Shown here in pieces: positions 34,413-44,451 of a DNA stretch of 64,000 nt. The position numbers were made by a program, and so were the translations under genes. How positions within the stretch are numbered: the first letter of the stretch is position 1; each line of letters starts with the position of its first letter. Source of the DNA: Tractidigestivibacter montrealensis (lineage in GTDB: Bacteria; Actinomycetota; Coriobacteriia; Coriobacteriales; Atopobiaceae); contig NZ_JANSKA010000004.1 in assembly GCF_024741235.1 (NCBI RefSeq), forward strand, positions 226,637-290,636, in the 5' to 3' direction. The notes beneath the pieces were generated by a model that searched no databases, was not told the origin of the DNA, and saw only the letters and a list, made by a program, of their open reading frames with translations.

Positions 34413-37400
34413 TTGCCTAAGCGTACCGACATCAAGAAGATCCTCATCATTGGCTCTGGCCCCATTGTCATTGGCCAGGCTTGCGAGTTTGATTACTCCG
34501 GCACCCAGGCGTGCAAGGCGCTGCGCGAGGAGGGCTACGAGGTCATTCTCGTCAACTCCAACCCTGCCACCATCATGACCGACCCCGAGACGGCCGACCG
34601 CACCTACGTTGAGCCCATCACGGCCGCTTCGGTCGCCAAGGTCATCGCCAAGGAGCTCCCAGACGCGCTGCTCCCCAACATGGGCGGCCAGACGGGCCTT
34701 AACTGCGCCGTGGCGCTTGCCGAGCAGGGCGTGCTTGACAAGTACGGCGTGGAGGTCATTGGCTGCGACATCGAGTCGATCCAGACCGGCGAGGACCGGG
34801 AGCTCTTTGCCGAGGCCATGCGTGACATTGGCCTGGAGGTCGCCCGCTCCGAGACCGCGCACACGCTCGAGGAATGCGAGCGCGCAGCGGAAGACATTGG
34901 CTACCCCGTGGTGATCCGTCCCGCCTACACGCTGGGCGGTGCCGGCGGCGGCATGGCATACACCCACGATGACCTGGTGCGTATTGCCCGCGAGGGCCTG
35001 GCCCTCTCCGCGAACTCCGAGGTCCTCATCGAGCAGAGCCTCGAGGGCTGGAAAGAGATCGAGATGGAGGTCATGCGCGACTCCGCCGGCAACGGCATCG
35101 TGGTGTGCTCAATCGAGAACCTCGACCCCATGGGCGTCCACACCGGCGACTCCATCACCGTGGCGCCCTGCCAGACGCTCAACGACTTCGAGATGCAGCG
35201 CCTGCGCGACTACTCGCTGGCCGTGCTCGAGCGCGTTGGCGTCGCGTGCGGCGGCTCCAACGTTCAGTTTGCCGTGAACCCCACCGATGGCCGCGTCATC
35301 GTAATCGAGATGAACCCCCGCGTGAGCCGCTCCTCCGCGCTGGCGTCGAAGGCCACCGGGTTCCCCATCGCCAAGGAGGCGGCGCTTCTCGCCGTTGGCT
35401 ACACGCTCGACGAGATCACCAACGACATCACACAGGCAACGCCGGCCTGCTTCGAGCCCTCGATCGACTACTGCGTGGTCAAGATCCCGCGCTTTGCCTT
35501 CGAGAAGTTCAAGGGCGCCGACTCCACCCTCACCACGCGCATGAAGGCCGTGGGCGAGGTCATGGCCATTGGCTCCACCTTCGAGGAGGCGCTCCAGAAG
35601 GCCATGCGCTCGCTCGAGCAGGGGCATGCCGGCCTGGGGGCCGACGGCAACGACAACTTTGACGAGGAGGCCTTCGAGGAGCGCGTGGCCACGCCCACCC
35701 CGCAGCGCATCCTCTACGTGGCCGAGGCGCTTCGCCGCGGCTGGGGTGTGGAGCGCGTCTTCGAGGCCACGCACATTGACCGCTGGTTCCTGAACCGCAT
35801 CGCGGACATCGTAACTGCCGAGCGCACCATATCCGAGCTTGGACTCATTGGCCTCGACCACAACCACATGCTGGCCGCCAAGGAGCTTGGATTCTCCGAC
35901 CGCCAGCTCGCCTACCTCACGGGGACGAGCGAGGAGGTCGTGCGCGCCGTGCGCGAGGTCGTGGGCGTGCGCCCGCTCGTGAAGACCGTCGACACCTGCG
36001 CCGGCGAGTTTGCCGCCCGCACGAGCTACCACTACTTCACCTACGAGGACGGCGGAGCCACCGAGCGCACGGAGGCCGAGAAGCCGCGCGTGGTGATCCT
36101 CTCGGCCGGCCCCAACCGCATTGGCCAGGGCATCGAGTTTGACTACTGCTGCGTCCACGCCGCGTACGCGCTTGAGGCCAAGGGCTACGAGACGGTCATG
36201 GTCAACTGCAACCCCGAGACCGTCTCCACCGACTACGACACCTCCGACCGCCTGTACTTCGAGCCGCTCACCTTCGAGGACGTCATGAACGTCATCGAGG
36301 TCGAGAAGCCCGTGGGCGTCATCGTGACGCTGGGTGGCCAGACCCCCATCAACCTTGCCGGCAGGCTCAAGGCGGCGGGCGTCCCCATCATGGGCACCCA
36401 GCCCGAGGCCATCGACCTGGCCGAGGATCGCGATCGCTTCGCGAGCCTGCTCGACCGCCTGGAGATTGCCTACCCGCCCTCATCGACGGCAGAGACCATG
36501 GAGGACGCCACCGAGGTCGCGCGCCGCATTGGCTACCCGCTGCTGGTGCGCCCGAGCTACGTGCTGGGCGGTCGTGGCATGGCGATCGTCTACGACCACG
36601 ACGACCTGCGCACCTACATGGCCGAGGCCACGCGCATCTCGCCTGACCACCCCGTCTACCTCGACTCCTTCTTGGAGGATGCCATCGAGCTGGACGTTGA
36701 CGCCCTCTGCGACGGCACCCAGTGCTACGTGGGCTCGGTCCTCGAGCACATCGAGGAGTGCGGGATCCACTCCGGTGACTCCGCGTGCTGCTGGCCGCCC
36801 TTCTCGCTCTCCGACTCCATCATGGAGCGCGTGCGCGAGATTACCCGCAAGCTTGCGCTTGCGGTGGACATCCACGGCCTTCTCAACATCCAGTTTGCGG
36901 TCAAGGACGAGCAGGTCCTGGTCATCGAGCTGAACCCGCGCGCCAGCCGCACGGTGCCCTTCTCGTCCAAGGCCACCGGCGTGCCCCTTGCGCGCTGCGC
37001 CGCACGCATCATGTCCGGCGAGACCATCGCCCAGCTGGGGCTTCCGCCCGAGGACCGCATGCCTTCGCATTACGCCGTGAAGGAGGCCGTCATGCCCTGG
37101 AGCCGCTTCCCGGGTGCCGACGTCCACCTTGGGCCCGAGATGAAGTCCACCGGCGAGGTCATGGGAATCGACACGACGTTCCCTAAGGCTTACGCCAAGA
37201 CGCGCGAGGCCATTGACTACGAGATCCCCATGTCGGGCAAGGTGTTTGTCTCTGTGTGCGACAGGGACAAGCGCTCCATTGCACCCGTGGCGCTCTCGCT
37301 CACCAACCTGGGCTATGACCTTGTCGCCACGCGCGGCACGGCCAAGACGCTGCGCGCCGCCGGCATTCCGTGCGAGGTCGTGCGACCCATCAGCGAGGGC

Positions 37401-37622
37401 AGCCCCAACGTCCTCGACATGATGGCGGCGGGGGAGATCGCGTTTCTCATCAACACTCCGCGTGGCGGGAGCTCCCGAGGCGACGGCGCCAAGATTCGCA
37501 GCGAGGCCGTGAACCGCGGCGTCGACATGGCAACGACAATGTCCGGCGCGACGGCGCTCATCCAGGCAATTGCCGCGCTGCGAAAGGGCCCCCTCGACGT
37601 CTACGCGCTGCAGGACCTGTAA
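34413..37622 (+). CDS. carB: Carbamoyl-phosphate synthase large subunit
   Basis: Synthesises carbamoyl phosphate from bicarbonate, ammonia and two ATP; 1069 residues, normal length. Two homologous ATP-grasp halves ([17 protein letters not shown] near the start, [16 protein letters not shown] near 570) and a C-terminal MGS-type allosteric domain (about 940-1069). The start is TTG 34413, immediately after the carA TAG, with GGGGAGG upstream; this gives the conserved [16 protein letters not shown]-terminus. A strong terminator follows. Confidence 0.96.
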   Translation: MPKRTDIKKILIIGSGPIVIGQACEFDYSGTQACKALREEGYEVILVNSNPATIMTDPETADRTYVEPITAASVAKVIAKELPDALLPNMGGQTGLNCAVALAEQGVLDKYGVEVIGCDIESIQTGEDRELFAEAMRDIGLEVARSETAHTLEECERAAEDIGYPVVIRPAYTLGGAGGGMAYTHDDLVRIAREGLALSANSEVLIEQSLEGWKEIEMEVMRDSAGNGIVVCSIENLDPMGVHTGDSITVAPCQTLNDFEMQRLRDYSLAVLERVGVACGGSNVQFAVNPTDGRVIVIEMNPRVSRSSALASKATGFPIAKEAALLAVGYTLDEITNDITQATPACFEPSIDYCVVKIPRFAFEKFKGADSTLTTRMKAVGEVMAIGSTFEEALQKAMRSLEQGHAGLGADGNDNFDEEAFEERVATPTPQRILYVAEALRRGWGVERVFEATHIDRWFLNRIADIVTAERTISELGLIGLDHNHMLAAKELGFSDRQLAYLTGTSEEVVRAVREVVGVRPLVKTVDTCAGEFAARTSYHYFTYEDGGATERTEAEKPRVVILSAGPNRIGQGIEFDYCCVHAAYALEAKGYETVMVNCNPETVSTDYDTSDRLYFEPLTFEDVMNVIEVEKPVGVIVTLGGQTPINLAGRLKAAGVPIMGTQPEAIDLAEDRDRFASLLDRLEIAYPPSSTAETMEDATEVARRIGYPLLVRPSYVLGGRGMAIVYDHDDLRTYMAEATRISPDHPVYLDSFLEDAIELDVDALCDGTQCYVGSVLEHIEECGIHSGDSACCWPPFSLSDSIMERVREITRKLALAVDIHGLLNIQFAVKDEQVLVIELNPRASRTVPFSSKATGVPLARCAARIMSGETIAQLGLPPEDRMPSHYAVKEAVMPWSRFPGADVHLGPEMKSTGEVMGIDTTFPKAYAKTREAIDYEIPMSGKVFVSVCDRDKRSIAPVALSLTNLGYDLVATRGTAKTLRAAGIPCEVVRPISEGSPNVLDMMAAGEIAFLINTPRGGSSRGDGAKIRSEAVNRGVDMATTMSGATALIQAIAALRKGPLDVYALQDL

Positions 37623-37649
37623 GAGCTTCTCGCACAGTTGCGCTTGCGA

Positions 37650-37687
37650 GCCCTCCGGCGTCACCGCGACGCCGGAGGGCTCTTTCG
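37650..37687 (+). terminator. Terminator of carAB
   Basis: Fourteen-base perfect arms AGCCCTCCGGCGTC and GACGCCGGAGGGCT with a five-base loop, then CTTTC. Confidence 0.85.
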
Positions 37688-37823
37688 TGCGGGATTGCTG
37701 CCATTACGGGCCCTTTGGCGACGGTGATTGGCGCCACCTACGTGTGCGCATGTCGATTTTCTTTCTCGTTTCCTAGGCCAAGACCTGTGCATTTGCTATT
37801 ATGGCAAGGCTATGTGTGACTAT

Positions 37824-37910
37824 GCGGGCGTGGCGGAACTGGTAGACGCGCTGGATTTAGGTTCCAGTGGGGGAGACCCCGTGAAGGTTCGAGTCCTTTC
37901 GCCCGCACCA
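37824..37910 (+). tRNA. tRNA-Leu (anticodon TAG)
   Basis: Acceptor GCGGGCG pairs with CGCCCGC, discriminator A, encoded CCA; a long variable arm (class II) and anticodon loop TTTAGGT. A TATTAT at 37797-37802 may be its -10. Confidence 0.96.
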
Positions 37911-37977
37911 CATGAGCCACATGCGCAGGAAATCACGACGGGCACCCGCCCGCCGAGAACGAGACACTGGAGGAACG

Positions 37978-39327
37978 TTGAAGATCACCGTCACCGCTGA
38001 GGAGCCCAAGGACAACAAGGTTGCCGCAAAGCTCACCATTCCCGCCGCCGACGTTGACGCGGCTGTCAAGAAGACCTACAAGGACTTCGCGCACAAGTAC
38101 AACTTCCAGGGCTTCCGTCGTGGCCACGCTCCCCGTCCGGTGATTGACGGCATCCTGGGTAAGGAGTCGGTGCTCGCCCAGGCCACCAACGACCTCCTCA
38201 ACGCCGCCGAGCCCCTCATGCTCGAGGAGCTCAATTTTGTCCCCGTTGGCCGTCCGGACTTTGCTCAGGACGCTGACCTCGCCAAGGAGGGCCAGGACTA
38301 CACCATCGACGTCACCATCGGCGTGCGCCCCGAGGCTGAGCTTGACTCCTACGACGCGCCCCAGATCAACATGCCTCCCGAGGATGTCACCGACGCCGAG
38401 GTCGAGGCCCAGGTCAAGCGCTACATGACCTACCACACCTCCTACGAGGACGTCCCCGAGGGCGAGGCTGCCCAGGAGGGTGACGTCGTGAAGGCCGACA
38501 TCGAGAACGTCGAGGGCGCCGAGAAGCTCGCGGGCGAGGGCCAGACGCTCGCGCTCGTCGATGGCCAGGTCCCCGACGAGGTCAAGCAGGCACTCACTGG
38601 CGCCAAGGTGGGCGACGTTGTTGACCTCGCCTGGACCATCAAGCACGAGGACGGCGAGGAGAGCCACGAGCACTCCTACAAGGCCAAGGCTACGGTCAAG
38701 GGCATCCAGCGCCCCACCACGCCCGAGCTTGATGACGAGTTTGCCAAGAAGAGCTTTGGCTACGACACCGTCGACGAGTTCAAGAGTGCCGTCCGCGACG
38801 AGATCGCCGAGGACAAGAAGGTCAACCTTCCCAACCTCAAGGAGGACCGCGTTGTCGAGGCCGTGGGCGAGCGCCTGCAGCTCGACGAGGTTCCCGCTGA
38901 CTACCAGGAGGAGGTCTTCAACGAGCTTGGCCAGGAGGTTCTCGGCCAGATGCAGCGCTCTGGCATCTCTCTCGACATGTACCTCAAGGCCCGCAACATC
39001 TCTCCCGACGCCTTCATCGCCGACCTCCACGCCCAGGCCGAGGAGCGCGCCCGCCAGTCCCTGGCGCTCGACGCCATCGCCCGTCAGCTCGGCCTTGAGG
39101 CCACCGACGAGGACGTGCGCAACGAGTTCGAGAAGGCCAACGTCGGCGACGTGGACAAGGCCATCGAGCAGTGGCGCTCCGAGGGTCGTCTCCCGGCCAT
39201 CCGCGATTCCATCAAGCGCACCAAGGCCCTCGACTGGCTGGTCGAGAACGCTCAGGTGACCATCGTGGACGAGGCCGCCGAGGCTGCCAAGGAGTCCGAG
39301 GGCGAGAAGTCCGAGGACGCCGAGTAG
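37978..39327 (+). CDS. tig: Trigger factor
   Basis: Ribosome-associated folding chaperone with peptidyl-prolyl isomerase activity, 449 residues. The ribosome-binding loop FQGFRRGHAPRPVID is at about 43-57 (signature GFRxGxxP), the PPIase domain around 150-240 and the helical C-terminal arms after that; an acidic tail closes the protein. The start is TTG 37978: GGAGG lies four bases before, and earlier in-frame starts would run into the tRNA-Leu 3' end. Upstream of clpP-clpX, a common order. Confidence 0.94.
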   Translation: MKITVTAEEPKDNKVAAKLTIPAADVDAAVKKTYKDFAHKYNFQGFRRGHAPRPVIDGILGKESVLAQATNDLLNAAEPLMLEELNFVPVGRPDFAQDADLAKEGQDYTIDVTIGVRPEAELDSYDAPQINMPPEDVTDAEVEAQVKRYMTYHTSYEDVPEGEAAQEGDVVKADIENVEGAEKLAGEGQTLALVDGQVPDEVKQALTGAKVGDVVDLAWTIKHEDGEESHEHSYKAKATVKGIQRPTTPELDDEFAKKSFGYDTVDEFKSAVRDEIAEDKKVNLPNLKEDRVVEAVGERLQLDEVPADYQEEVFNELGQEVLGQMQRSGISLDMYLKARNISPDAFIADLHAQAEERARQSLALDAIARQLGLEATDEDVRNEFEKANVGDVDKAIEQWRSEGRLPAIRDSIKRTKALDWLVENAQVTIVDEAAEAAKESEGEKSEDAE

Positions 39328-39375
39328 CCCTCGCGCTACCAGAACCAATGGTGCAGACCCTGTGAACTGACGCCG

Positions 39376-39405
39376 TGCCCCGGATGGCGCAAGCCATTCG
39401 GGGCA
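39376..39405 (+). terminator. Hairpin between tig and clpP
   Basis: Arms TGCCCCGGATGGC and GCCATTCGGGGCA around GCAA, one G-U pair, no T-run. May be a weak terminator or processing site. Confidence 0.45.
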
Positions 39406-39444
39406 CATTGGAACGGAACACATACTATTCCTGAAGGGAGCATC

Positions 39445-40065
39445 ATGCACAACCCAACGAACATCCCGCTCATTCCGTACGTCGTTGAGCAGACCCCGCG
39501 TGGCGAGCGTAGCTACGACATCTACTCGCGCCTGCTCAATGACCGCATTGTCTTCCTCGGCGAGGAGGTCACGCGCGACTCCGCCAACCTGGTGATCGCG
39601 CAGCTCCTGCACCTGGAGAGCCAGGACCCCGACAAGGATATTTCGCTTTACATCGACTCTCCTGGCGGTGACGTCTACGCCGGCCTGGGCATCATCGACA
39701 CGATGAACTTCATCAAGCCCGACGTCTCCACCATCTGCGTGGGCATGGCGGCTTCCATGGGCGCAGCCATTCTCGCCAGCGGCACCAAGGGCAAGCGCCT
39801 TGCGCTGCCCAACTCGATGATCCTCATCCACCAGCCCAGCTCTGGCGTCCAGGGTCAGCAGACCGACATCCAAATCGTGGCTGACGAGACCAAGTGGATT
39901 CGCGAGCACCTCAACCAGATGCTTGCTGAAGCCACCGGCCAGCCCATCGAGAAGATCAACGCCGACACCGAGCGCGACAACTACATGCGCGCAAGCGAGG
40001 CGCAGGCCTACGGCCTTGTCGACAAGGTCATCACCAACCGCAACGACCAGGGTAAGCAGGAGTAG
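39445..40065 (+). CDS. clpP: ATP-dependent Clp protease proteolytic subunit
   Basis: Serine protease forming the 14-subunit proteolytic chamber, 206 residues. Catalytic triad visible: S104 in [10 protein letters not shown]129 in LIHQPSS and D178 in TERDNY. AAGGGAG precedes the ATG by five bases. A short N-terminal extension (about 10 residues) before the YDIYSRLL start of the mature enzyme is probably a cleaved propeptide. clpX begins three bases after the stop, so protease and unfoldase are co-expressed. Confidence 0.97.
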   Translation: MHNPTNIPLIPYVVEQTPRGERSYDIYSRLLNDRIVFLGEEVTRDSANLVIAQLLHLESQDPDKDISLYIDSPGGDVYAGLGIIDTMNFIKPDVSTICVGMAASMGAAILASGTKGKRLALPNSMILIHQPSSGVQGQQTDIQIVADETKWIREHLNQMLAEATGQPIEKINADTERDNYMRASEAQAYGLVDKVITNRNDQGKQE

Positions 40066-40068
40066 CGC

Positions 40069-41394
40069 ATGGCTCAGGACCGCGACAACGGAAACGGACG
40101 CTCGTACGGCGACAACGAGATGCACTGCTCGTTCTGTGGCAAGAGCCGCAGCCAGGTGAGCAAGCTCATCCAGGGTCCCGGCGGAGTCTACATCTGCGAC
40201 GAGTGCGTGCGCGCGTGCTCTCAGATGATCGAGGAGGCGGATGGCACCGCTGCGGAGGAAGACGACGTGGACGAGGAGTCCCCGCTTCCGCTCAAGGAGC
40301 TGCCCACCCCGCACGAGATCTACGACGAGCTCTCGCAGTACGTGATTGGCCAGGAGGCGGCCAAGCGCGCCATGAGCGTGGCCGTCTACAACCACTACCG
40401 CCGCATTCTCTCGGGCAACGACGAGGTCCCTGAGGGCGAGGAGGAGGTGGAGATTGCCAAGAGCAACATCCTGCTCCTTGGCCCCACCGGTACCGGCAAG
40501 ACGCTGCTTGCGCAGACGCTTGCCCGCTTCCTTGAGGTGCCCTTCGCCATCGCCGACGCCACCACCCTCACCGAGGCTGGCTATGTGGGCGAGGACGTAG
40601 AGAACATCCTGCTCAAGCTCATCACCGCGGCCGACGGCGACGTCTCCCGCGCCGAGCTTGGCATTGTCTACATCGACGAGATTGACAAGATCGCGCGCAA
40701 GGCAGAGAACCTCTCCATCACTCGCGACGTCTCCGGCGAGGGCGTGCAGCAGGCCCTGCTCAAGATTCTTGAGGGCACCGAGGCGAGCGTGCCCCCGCAG
40801 GGTGGCCGCAAGCACCCGCAGCAGGAGCTCATCCACATCGACACCACCAACATCCTGTTCATCTGCGGTGGCGCCTTTGTGGGTCTCGATAAGATCGTGG
40901 CCGACCGCATTGGCAAGAAGGGCGTTGGCTTCAACGCCGAGCTTGGCAAGAACGGCGACCAGGACGAGGACGAGCTCATGGAGCAGGTCATGCCCCAGGA
41001 CCTGCACAAGTTTGGCATGATCCCCGAGTTCATCGGCCGCATCCCGGTGATCACCTCTACGAGGGAGCTCAAGGAGGCAGACCTCGTGGACATTCTCACC
41101 AGGCCTAAGAACGCGCTGGTCAAGCAGTATCGCCGTCTCTTCGAGATCGAGGGAGTGGACCTGGAGTTCACGCCCGATGCCCTGAACGAGATTGCACGCC
41201 AGGCCATTGCCCGCGGTACGGGCGCCCGCGGCCTGCGTGCTATCTGCGAGTCGACACTTCAGTCCACGATGTTTGACCTCCCGAGCGACCTCGACATTAC
41301 CAAGGTCATCGTTACCAAGGAGTGCGTGGGCGGCACCGAGAAGCCCGAGGTGGTACGGCAGGAGTCGCTACTGCCCAAGCATCGCGCGAGCTAG
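40069..41394 (+). CDS. clpX: Clp unfoldase ClpX
   Basis: AAA+ unfoldase that feeds substrates to ClpP, 441 residues. The N-terminal zinc domain has C20, C23, C43 and C46; Walker A GPTGTGKT at 138-145; Walker B IVYIDEID; the sensor and IGF-type regions follow. About ten residues of polar sequence precede the zinc finger. AGGAG overlaps the clpP end. A clear terminator follows 27 bases after the stop. Confidence 0.97.
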   Translation: MAQDRDNGNGRSYGDNEMHCSFCGKSRSQVSKLIQGPGGVYICDECVRACSQMIEEADGTAAEEDDVDEESPLPLKELPTPHEIYDELSQYVIGQEAAKRAMSVAVYNHYRRILSGNDEVPEGEEEVEIAKSNILLLGPTGTGKTLLAQTLARFLEVPFAIADATTLTEAGYVGEDVENILLKLITAADGDVSRAELGIVYIDEIDKIARKAENLSITRDVSGEGVQQALLKILEGTEASVPPQGGRKHPQQELIHIDTTNILFICGGAFVGLDKIVADRIGKKGVGFNAELGKNGDQDEDELMEQVMPQDLHKFGMIPEFIGRIPVITSTRELKEADLVDILTRPKNALVKQYRRLFEIEGVDLEFTPDALNEIARQAIARGTGARGLRAICESTLQSTMFDLPSDLDITKVIVTKECVGGTEKPEVVRQESLLPKHRAS

Positions 41395-41421
41395 CACGCG
41401 TTCACTGGTTGTATCAACCCT

Positions 41422-41457
41422 CGGCCGCGTCCGGATGTCCGGGCGTGGCCGTTTTTT
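41422..41457 (+). terminator. Terminator of clpPX
   Basis: Arms of 13-14 bases, CGGCCGCGTCCGG and CCGGGCGTGGCCG with two G-U pairs, then six T. Confidence 0.88.
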
Positions 41458-41494
41458 GGCTATGGAAGTTGACGTGGGAAGTCCTACATCGGCT

Positions 41495-42568
41495 TTAACC
41501 CACCGAACCGCCAAAGCGCTCGTAGTACTCGATGAACTTCTGGCGCCGCTTGGTCCCCGCGGGGCAGGTGTAGTCAAAGGCGTGCATGATGCCGCGATAG
41601 ATGGCAACGGCCTTTATGCGGCGCGCCATGCCGTCGACGGTGCTGCGCGACTTCTCAAGCTGGTCTCGCAGGTACTCAAGGTAGGGGGAGCCTGCCGCGT
41701 ACTGCCAGAAGAGACCAGCGAGGTCGGAGTCTGGGTAGAGCCAGGGCCTGTTGTCGGGCCCGGCGTAGTGGACAATGCGATAGTCGCGCCTGGCCTCGTC
41801 GTACTCGTCCTGAACGTCTTTGGGGGCCTGCGCCACGATGTGGGTGCGTCGCATGTACTGCCAGTCAACAAGGTAGTTCCACTTCATGTGAACCCGACGG
41901 TAGTGACCGTCCACCACCTTGTTGAGGACGTCCTGGTCAAGCCAGCGCCACGTGCGCTCCGTGGCAATGTCAAGCAGTTCCTCCGCCGTGATGGTCTGAC
42001 GGAACTTCTCTAGGTTCATGAGGAGCACACCCGCCTGGAAGTAGTCGTGCGGCTCGGTCATACCCAGCTGGTCCTTGAGGTACGAGTAGACCGTGGGATC
42101 ATAGCCGTCGATCTGGCCGATGGTGTCCGCGTCGCGCGTGGCCGCCAGCAGGTAGCCTGTGACGTCCGTGTCGAAGAGCTCCGCCACGTCTGCGCACACA
42201 ACGATGTCCGAGTCCAGGTAGATGGCCTTCTCGACGTTGTCGAGAAGCGTTGGTGCCAAAAGGCGGAAGTACGTCTCGGGTCTAAAGTGGCCGTGATGGG
42301 GGAGCTTGATGTCCCCAAGGGCGGCGTCAACGTCCAGGAAGCCCAGCCCAACGTGGTACTTGGACGCCTGCTGCGTGAGCGTGATCATGCTCTTGGGCGT
42401 GATGTCGCGTGTGAGCACCACAATGTCGTAGTGGCGGTTGGGCGAGGCGTTCACCAGGATGGACTGAAGCGCCACCGAGAGGTAGGGAACAAAGAGCTCG
42501 TTACAGGCAAAGACGAGAACAACGTCGTTGAGGTCAAGCGGCAGCTCGCGTGACGAGGTGGCCAACAT
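41495..42568 (-). CDS. Glycosyltransferase family 8
   Basis: Retaining sugar transferase using a nucleotide sugar, 357 residues, cytoplasmic. The N-terminal VVLVFACNELFVPYLSVAL and DxD metal motif in AIYLDSDIVV (about 118-127) match GT8; later HYAGPDNRPW gives the family C-terminal HxxGxxKPW-like motif in altered form. ATG 42568 follows AGGGGGACC. It is a single gene without cell-wall or polysaccharide partners nearby. Donor and acceptor are unknown; capsule, glycoprotein or lipopolysaccharide-like targets are all possible. Confidence 0.87.
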   Translation of the reverse strand: MLATSSRELPLDLNDVVLVFACNELFVPYLSVALQSILVNASPNRHYDIVVLTRDITPKSMITLTQQASKYHVGLGFLDVDAALGDIKLPHHGHFRPETYFRLLAPTLLDNVEKAIYLDSDIVVCADVAELFDTDVTGYLLAATRDADTIGQIDGYDPTVYSYLKDQLGMTEPHDYFQAGVLLMNLEKFRQTITAEELLDIATERTWRWLDQDVLNKVVDGHYRRVHMKWNYLVDWQYMRRTHIVAQAPKDVQDEYDEARRDYRIVHYAGPDNRPWLYPDSDLAGLFWQYAAGSPYLEYLRDQLEKSRSTVDGMARRIKAVAIYRGIMHAFDYTCPAGTKRRQKFIEYYERFGGSVG

Positions 42569-42738
42569 GGTCCCCCTCTGCGTCTGCTGGGTGGCAGGTG
42601 TTCCGCTCTGTGAGATCATCGTCTGGCTGCTCCCTGTAGGATGCCCGTGTCTGCGTGCCAAAACAGCACTGTATGACTCTACCATGACGTGCGAGCCGTG
42701 CTCCGTTCGCCCGCTCGTCCCCGCCAAAGGCCCATCTG

Positions 42739-42767
42739 TGAGACAAAGGGACAGTCCCTTTGTCTCA
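42739..42767. repeat. TGAGAC palindrome, copy 3 (stop of tatD-like gene)
   Basis: TGAGACAAAGGGAC, one base, then the exact complement: 29 bases. The TGA read from 42767-42765 is the stop of the TatD-like gene; the glycosyltransferase promoter region lies on the other side. Confidence 0.9.
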
Positions 42768-43526
42768 TTCGAGAAGGGCGGCAGCGTTGGAGCGCGCAAG
42801 TGCCCCCACGTCTTCGCCGCGCACCTCGGACGCCTTTGCGATTGCGCGTTCGAGCGAGGAGGCAATCTCCTCTGCGCTGCCAACGACATTCTCTCCCGCA
42901 GGGAGGTCCGTCTCGGTGAGCAATAACTCTGCGGGCACCTCGCGAACGTACTCGCGCCCGCGCCTGGTGGCAAGGGAGTGCTCGCCAAACGAGAAGGAAC
43001 AGCCCATGCGGGCAGCACGCCACAGCTCCTCCGGTCTTCCGGAGAACCAGTGAAAGACGCAGCGACAGGACTTCGCGGCGCCTGTGCGCTCCAGCACGTC
43101 GAGCACCACGTCTGTCGAGCGCACGGAGTGGATTGAGACGACCTTGGGGCACGTGGGATCGCTCGTCTCGGAGCAGGCGCGCATGATGCGCTCGAATGCC
43201 GCGACCTGAGCGCGCTGCGTTCCCTCGCCCACGTGCGCTGGCGAGAAGTCCAGGCCAACCTCGCCAACAAAGCGCAGTTCAGGCAATATGGAGACCAGCG
43301 TGTCAACGTCCTTCTCGGCAATGCGACCGTCTGCGACCCACCAGGGATGGGCGCCAGCGGTGAGGAAGACTCCCTTAGCGCCCGCAAGCTCCTGCGCCGC
43401 ACGAAGGTAGCCCGCAGGCGTCACGGTGCAGGCGAGAAGCGATAGGCCAAGCTCGTCTGCTTGGGCTACTACCTGCGGCGCATTTGCGTAGAAGTCCAGA
43501 TGCACGTGTGCGTCGAAGAGCCTCAC
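42765..43526 (-). CDS. TatD-family metal-dependent hydrolase
   Basis: Predicted DNase or metal hydrolase, 253 residues. FDAHVHLDF near the start is the first metal site (HxH), AGAHPWW, GEVGLD, SIHS and TETDLP follow in family order. GTG 43526 overlaps the tcdA stop as GTGA. Proteins of this family act as 3'-5' exonucleases or D-aminoacyl-tRNA deacylases; this one is shorter and more divergent than E. coli TatD. Its stop codon is supplied by palindrome copy 3. Confidence 0.87.
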   Translation of the reverse strand: MRLFDAHVHLDFYANAPQVVAQADELGLSLLACTVTPAGYLRAAQELAGAKGVFLTAGAHPWWVADGRIAEKDVDTLVSILPELRFVGEVGLDFSPAHVGEGTQRAQVAAFERIMRACSETSDPTCPKVVSIHSVRSTDVVLDVLERTGAAKSCRCVFHWFSGRPEELWRAARMGCSFSFGEHSLATRRGREYVREVPAELLLTETDLPAGENVVGSAEEIASSLERAIAKASEVRGEDVGALARSNAAALLE

Positions 43527-44284
43527 CGCTCGCCACCTTCCTCAGGGGATTTCCCGTCCAGCCCCGTGAGCGAGAGGATCACGTCTCCCGCGATCATCTG
43601 GCCCATGATGGGTGGAAAGTACGACATGGTGCCCAGTGTCGCGGCCTTGCCGCTCGCGCCCTCGGGCGTGTGCGGGCGCACCGGCTCCTCGGGGGAGTAG
43701 AGCACGCGCAGCTTTCGAATCCCCCGCTTCCTGCTCTCCTTGCGGATGATGCGCGCAAGCGGGCACCCGTGCGTCTTGGAGATGTCCGCGAAGCGAAGGA
43801 GCTCTGGGTGAAGCTTGTTCGCGCCTCCCATGCTCGATACCAGGGGCATGTCGTTGTCCTGGCACCAGCGAGCGACCACAAGCTTGGCTGTCACGTTGTC
43901 GATCGCGTCGACCACGAAGTCCGGCCGTGGGTCGAGGCCGCCAAGGATTTCTCCGATATTGTCCCGCGTGAGGAACACATGGATCGGCGTGATTTTGCAC
44001 GAAGGGTTGATGTCGGCCACGATGCGTGCCATCACGTCCGTCTTGCGCTGGCCTACGGTGCTCGTGTATGCCACGGCCTGCCGGTTGATGTTGCTCGGCT
44101 CGACCACGTCTCGGTCGACGAGGACGAGCGAGCCCACGCCACCTCGTGCCAGCGCCTCGGCGCAGTTGGAGCCCACGCCGCCAAGGCCCAGCACAACCAC
44201 GCGGGAGTCGGCAAGCCTTCCCACGGCGTCCTTGCCCATGACCAGCTCGAGTCTGGACGTGGGTGTCTCCAACGTGTCAGCCAT
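43523..44284 (-). CDS. tcdA: tRNA threonylcarbamoyladenosine dehydratase (TcdA/CsdL, ThiF fold)
   Basis: E1-like adenylating enzyme that cyclises t6A37 in tRNA, 253 residues. ATP site GLGGVGSNCAEALARGGVG (33-51), then VDRDVVEPSNINRQ and DAIDNVTAK are typical of TcdA; the central Cys is in THGCPLARIIRK. ATG 44284 has GGGAAG upstream; a longer reading would start inside palindrome copy 4. Other ThiF-fold proteins (MoeB, HesA) are less likely because no partner small-protein genes occur here. tatD-like follows with a four-base overlap. Confidence 0.9.
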   Translation of the reverse strand: MADTLETPTSRLELVMGKDAVGRLADSRVVVLGLGGVGSNCAEALARGGVGSLVLVDRDVVEPSNINRQAVAYTSTVGQRKTDVMARIVADINPSCKITPIHVFLTRDNIGEILGGLDPRPDFVVDAIDNVTAKLVVARWCQDNDMPLVSSMGGANKLHPELLRFADISKTHGCPLARIIRKESRKRGIRKLRVLYSPEEPVRPHTPEGASGKAATLGTMSYFPPIMGQMIAGDVILSLTGLDGKSPEEGGER

Positions 44285-44343
44285 GTGTCTTCCCGTGCCT
44301 CTCGTCCGTCCGCCCGCAATCGCCCCGATAATAGTCGAAAGCA

Positions 44344-44372
44344 TGAGACAGAGGGACTGCCCCTTTGTCTCA
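44344..44372. repeat. TGAGAC palindrome, copy 4
   Basis: Slightly diverged arms TGAGACAGAGGGAC and CCCCTTTGTCTCA. It lies between divergent tcdA and valS and is not used as a stop codon. Confidence 0.85.
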
Positions 44373-44451
44373 TTGCGCCTGTGCTAAGCTGGGAAGCTGC
44401 AATCTGGGCGCTCGCTGCGCCCCACATGGCTGTGTTCGAGAGGACCGTATC

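Noticed and set aside
37933..41007. Open frame of over 1000 codons antisense to tig, clpP and clpX
   Set aside because: Crosses three well-supported genes and intergenic gaps; biased composition (Leu, Val, Gly, Asp) typical of a shadow frame.
44373..44451. T-box leader before valS
   Set aside because: Fewer than 100 bases separate the divergent genes and the conserved T-box sequence is absent.
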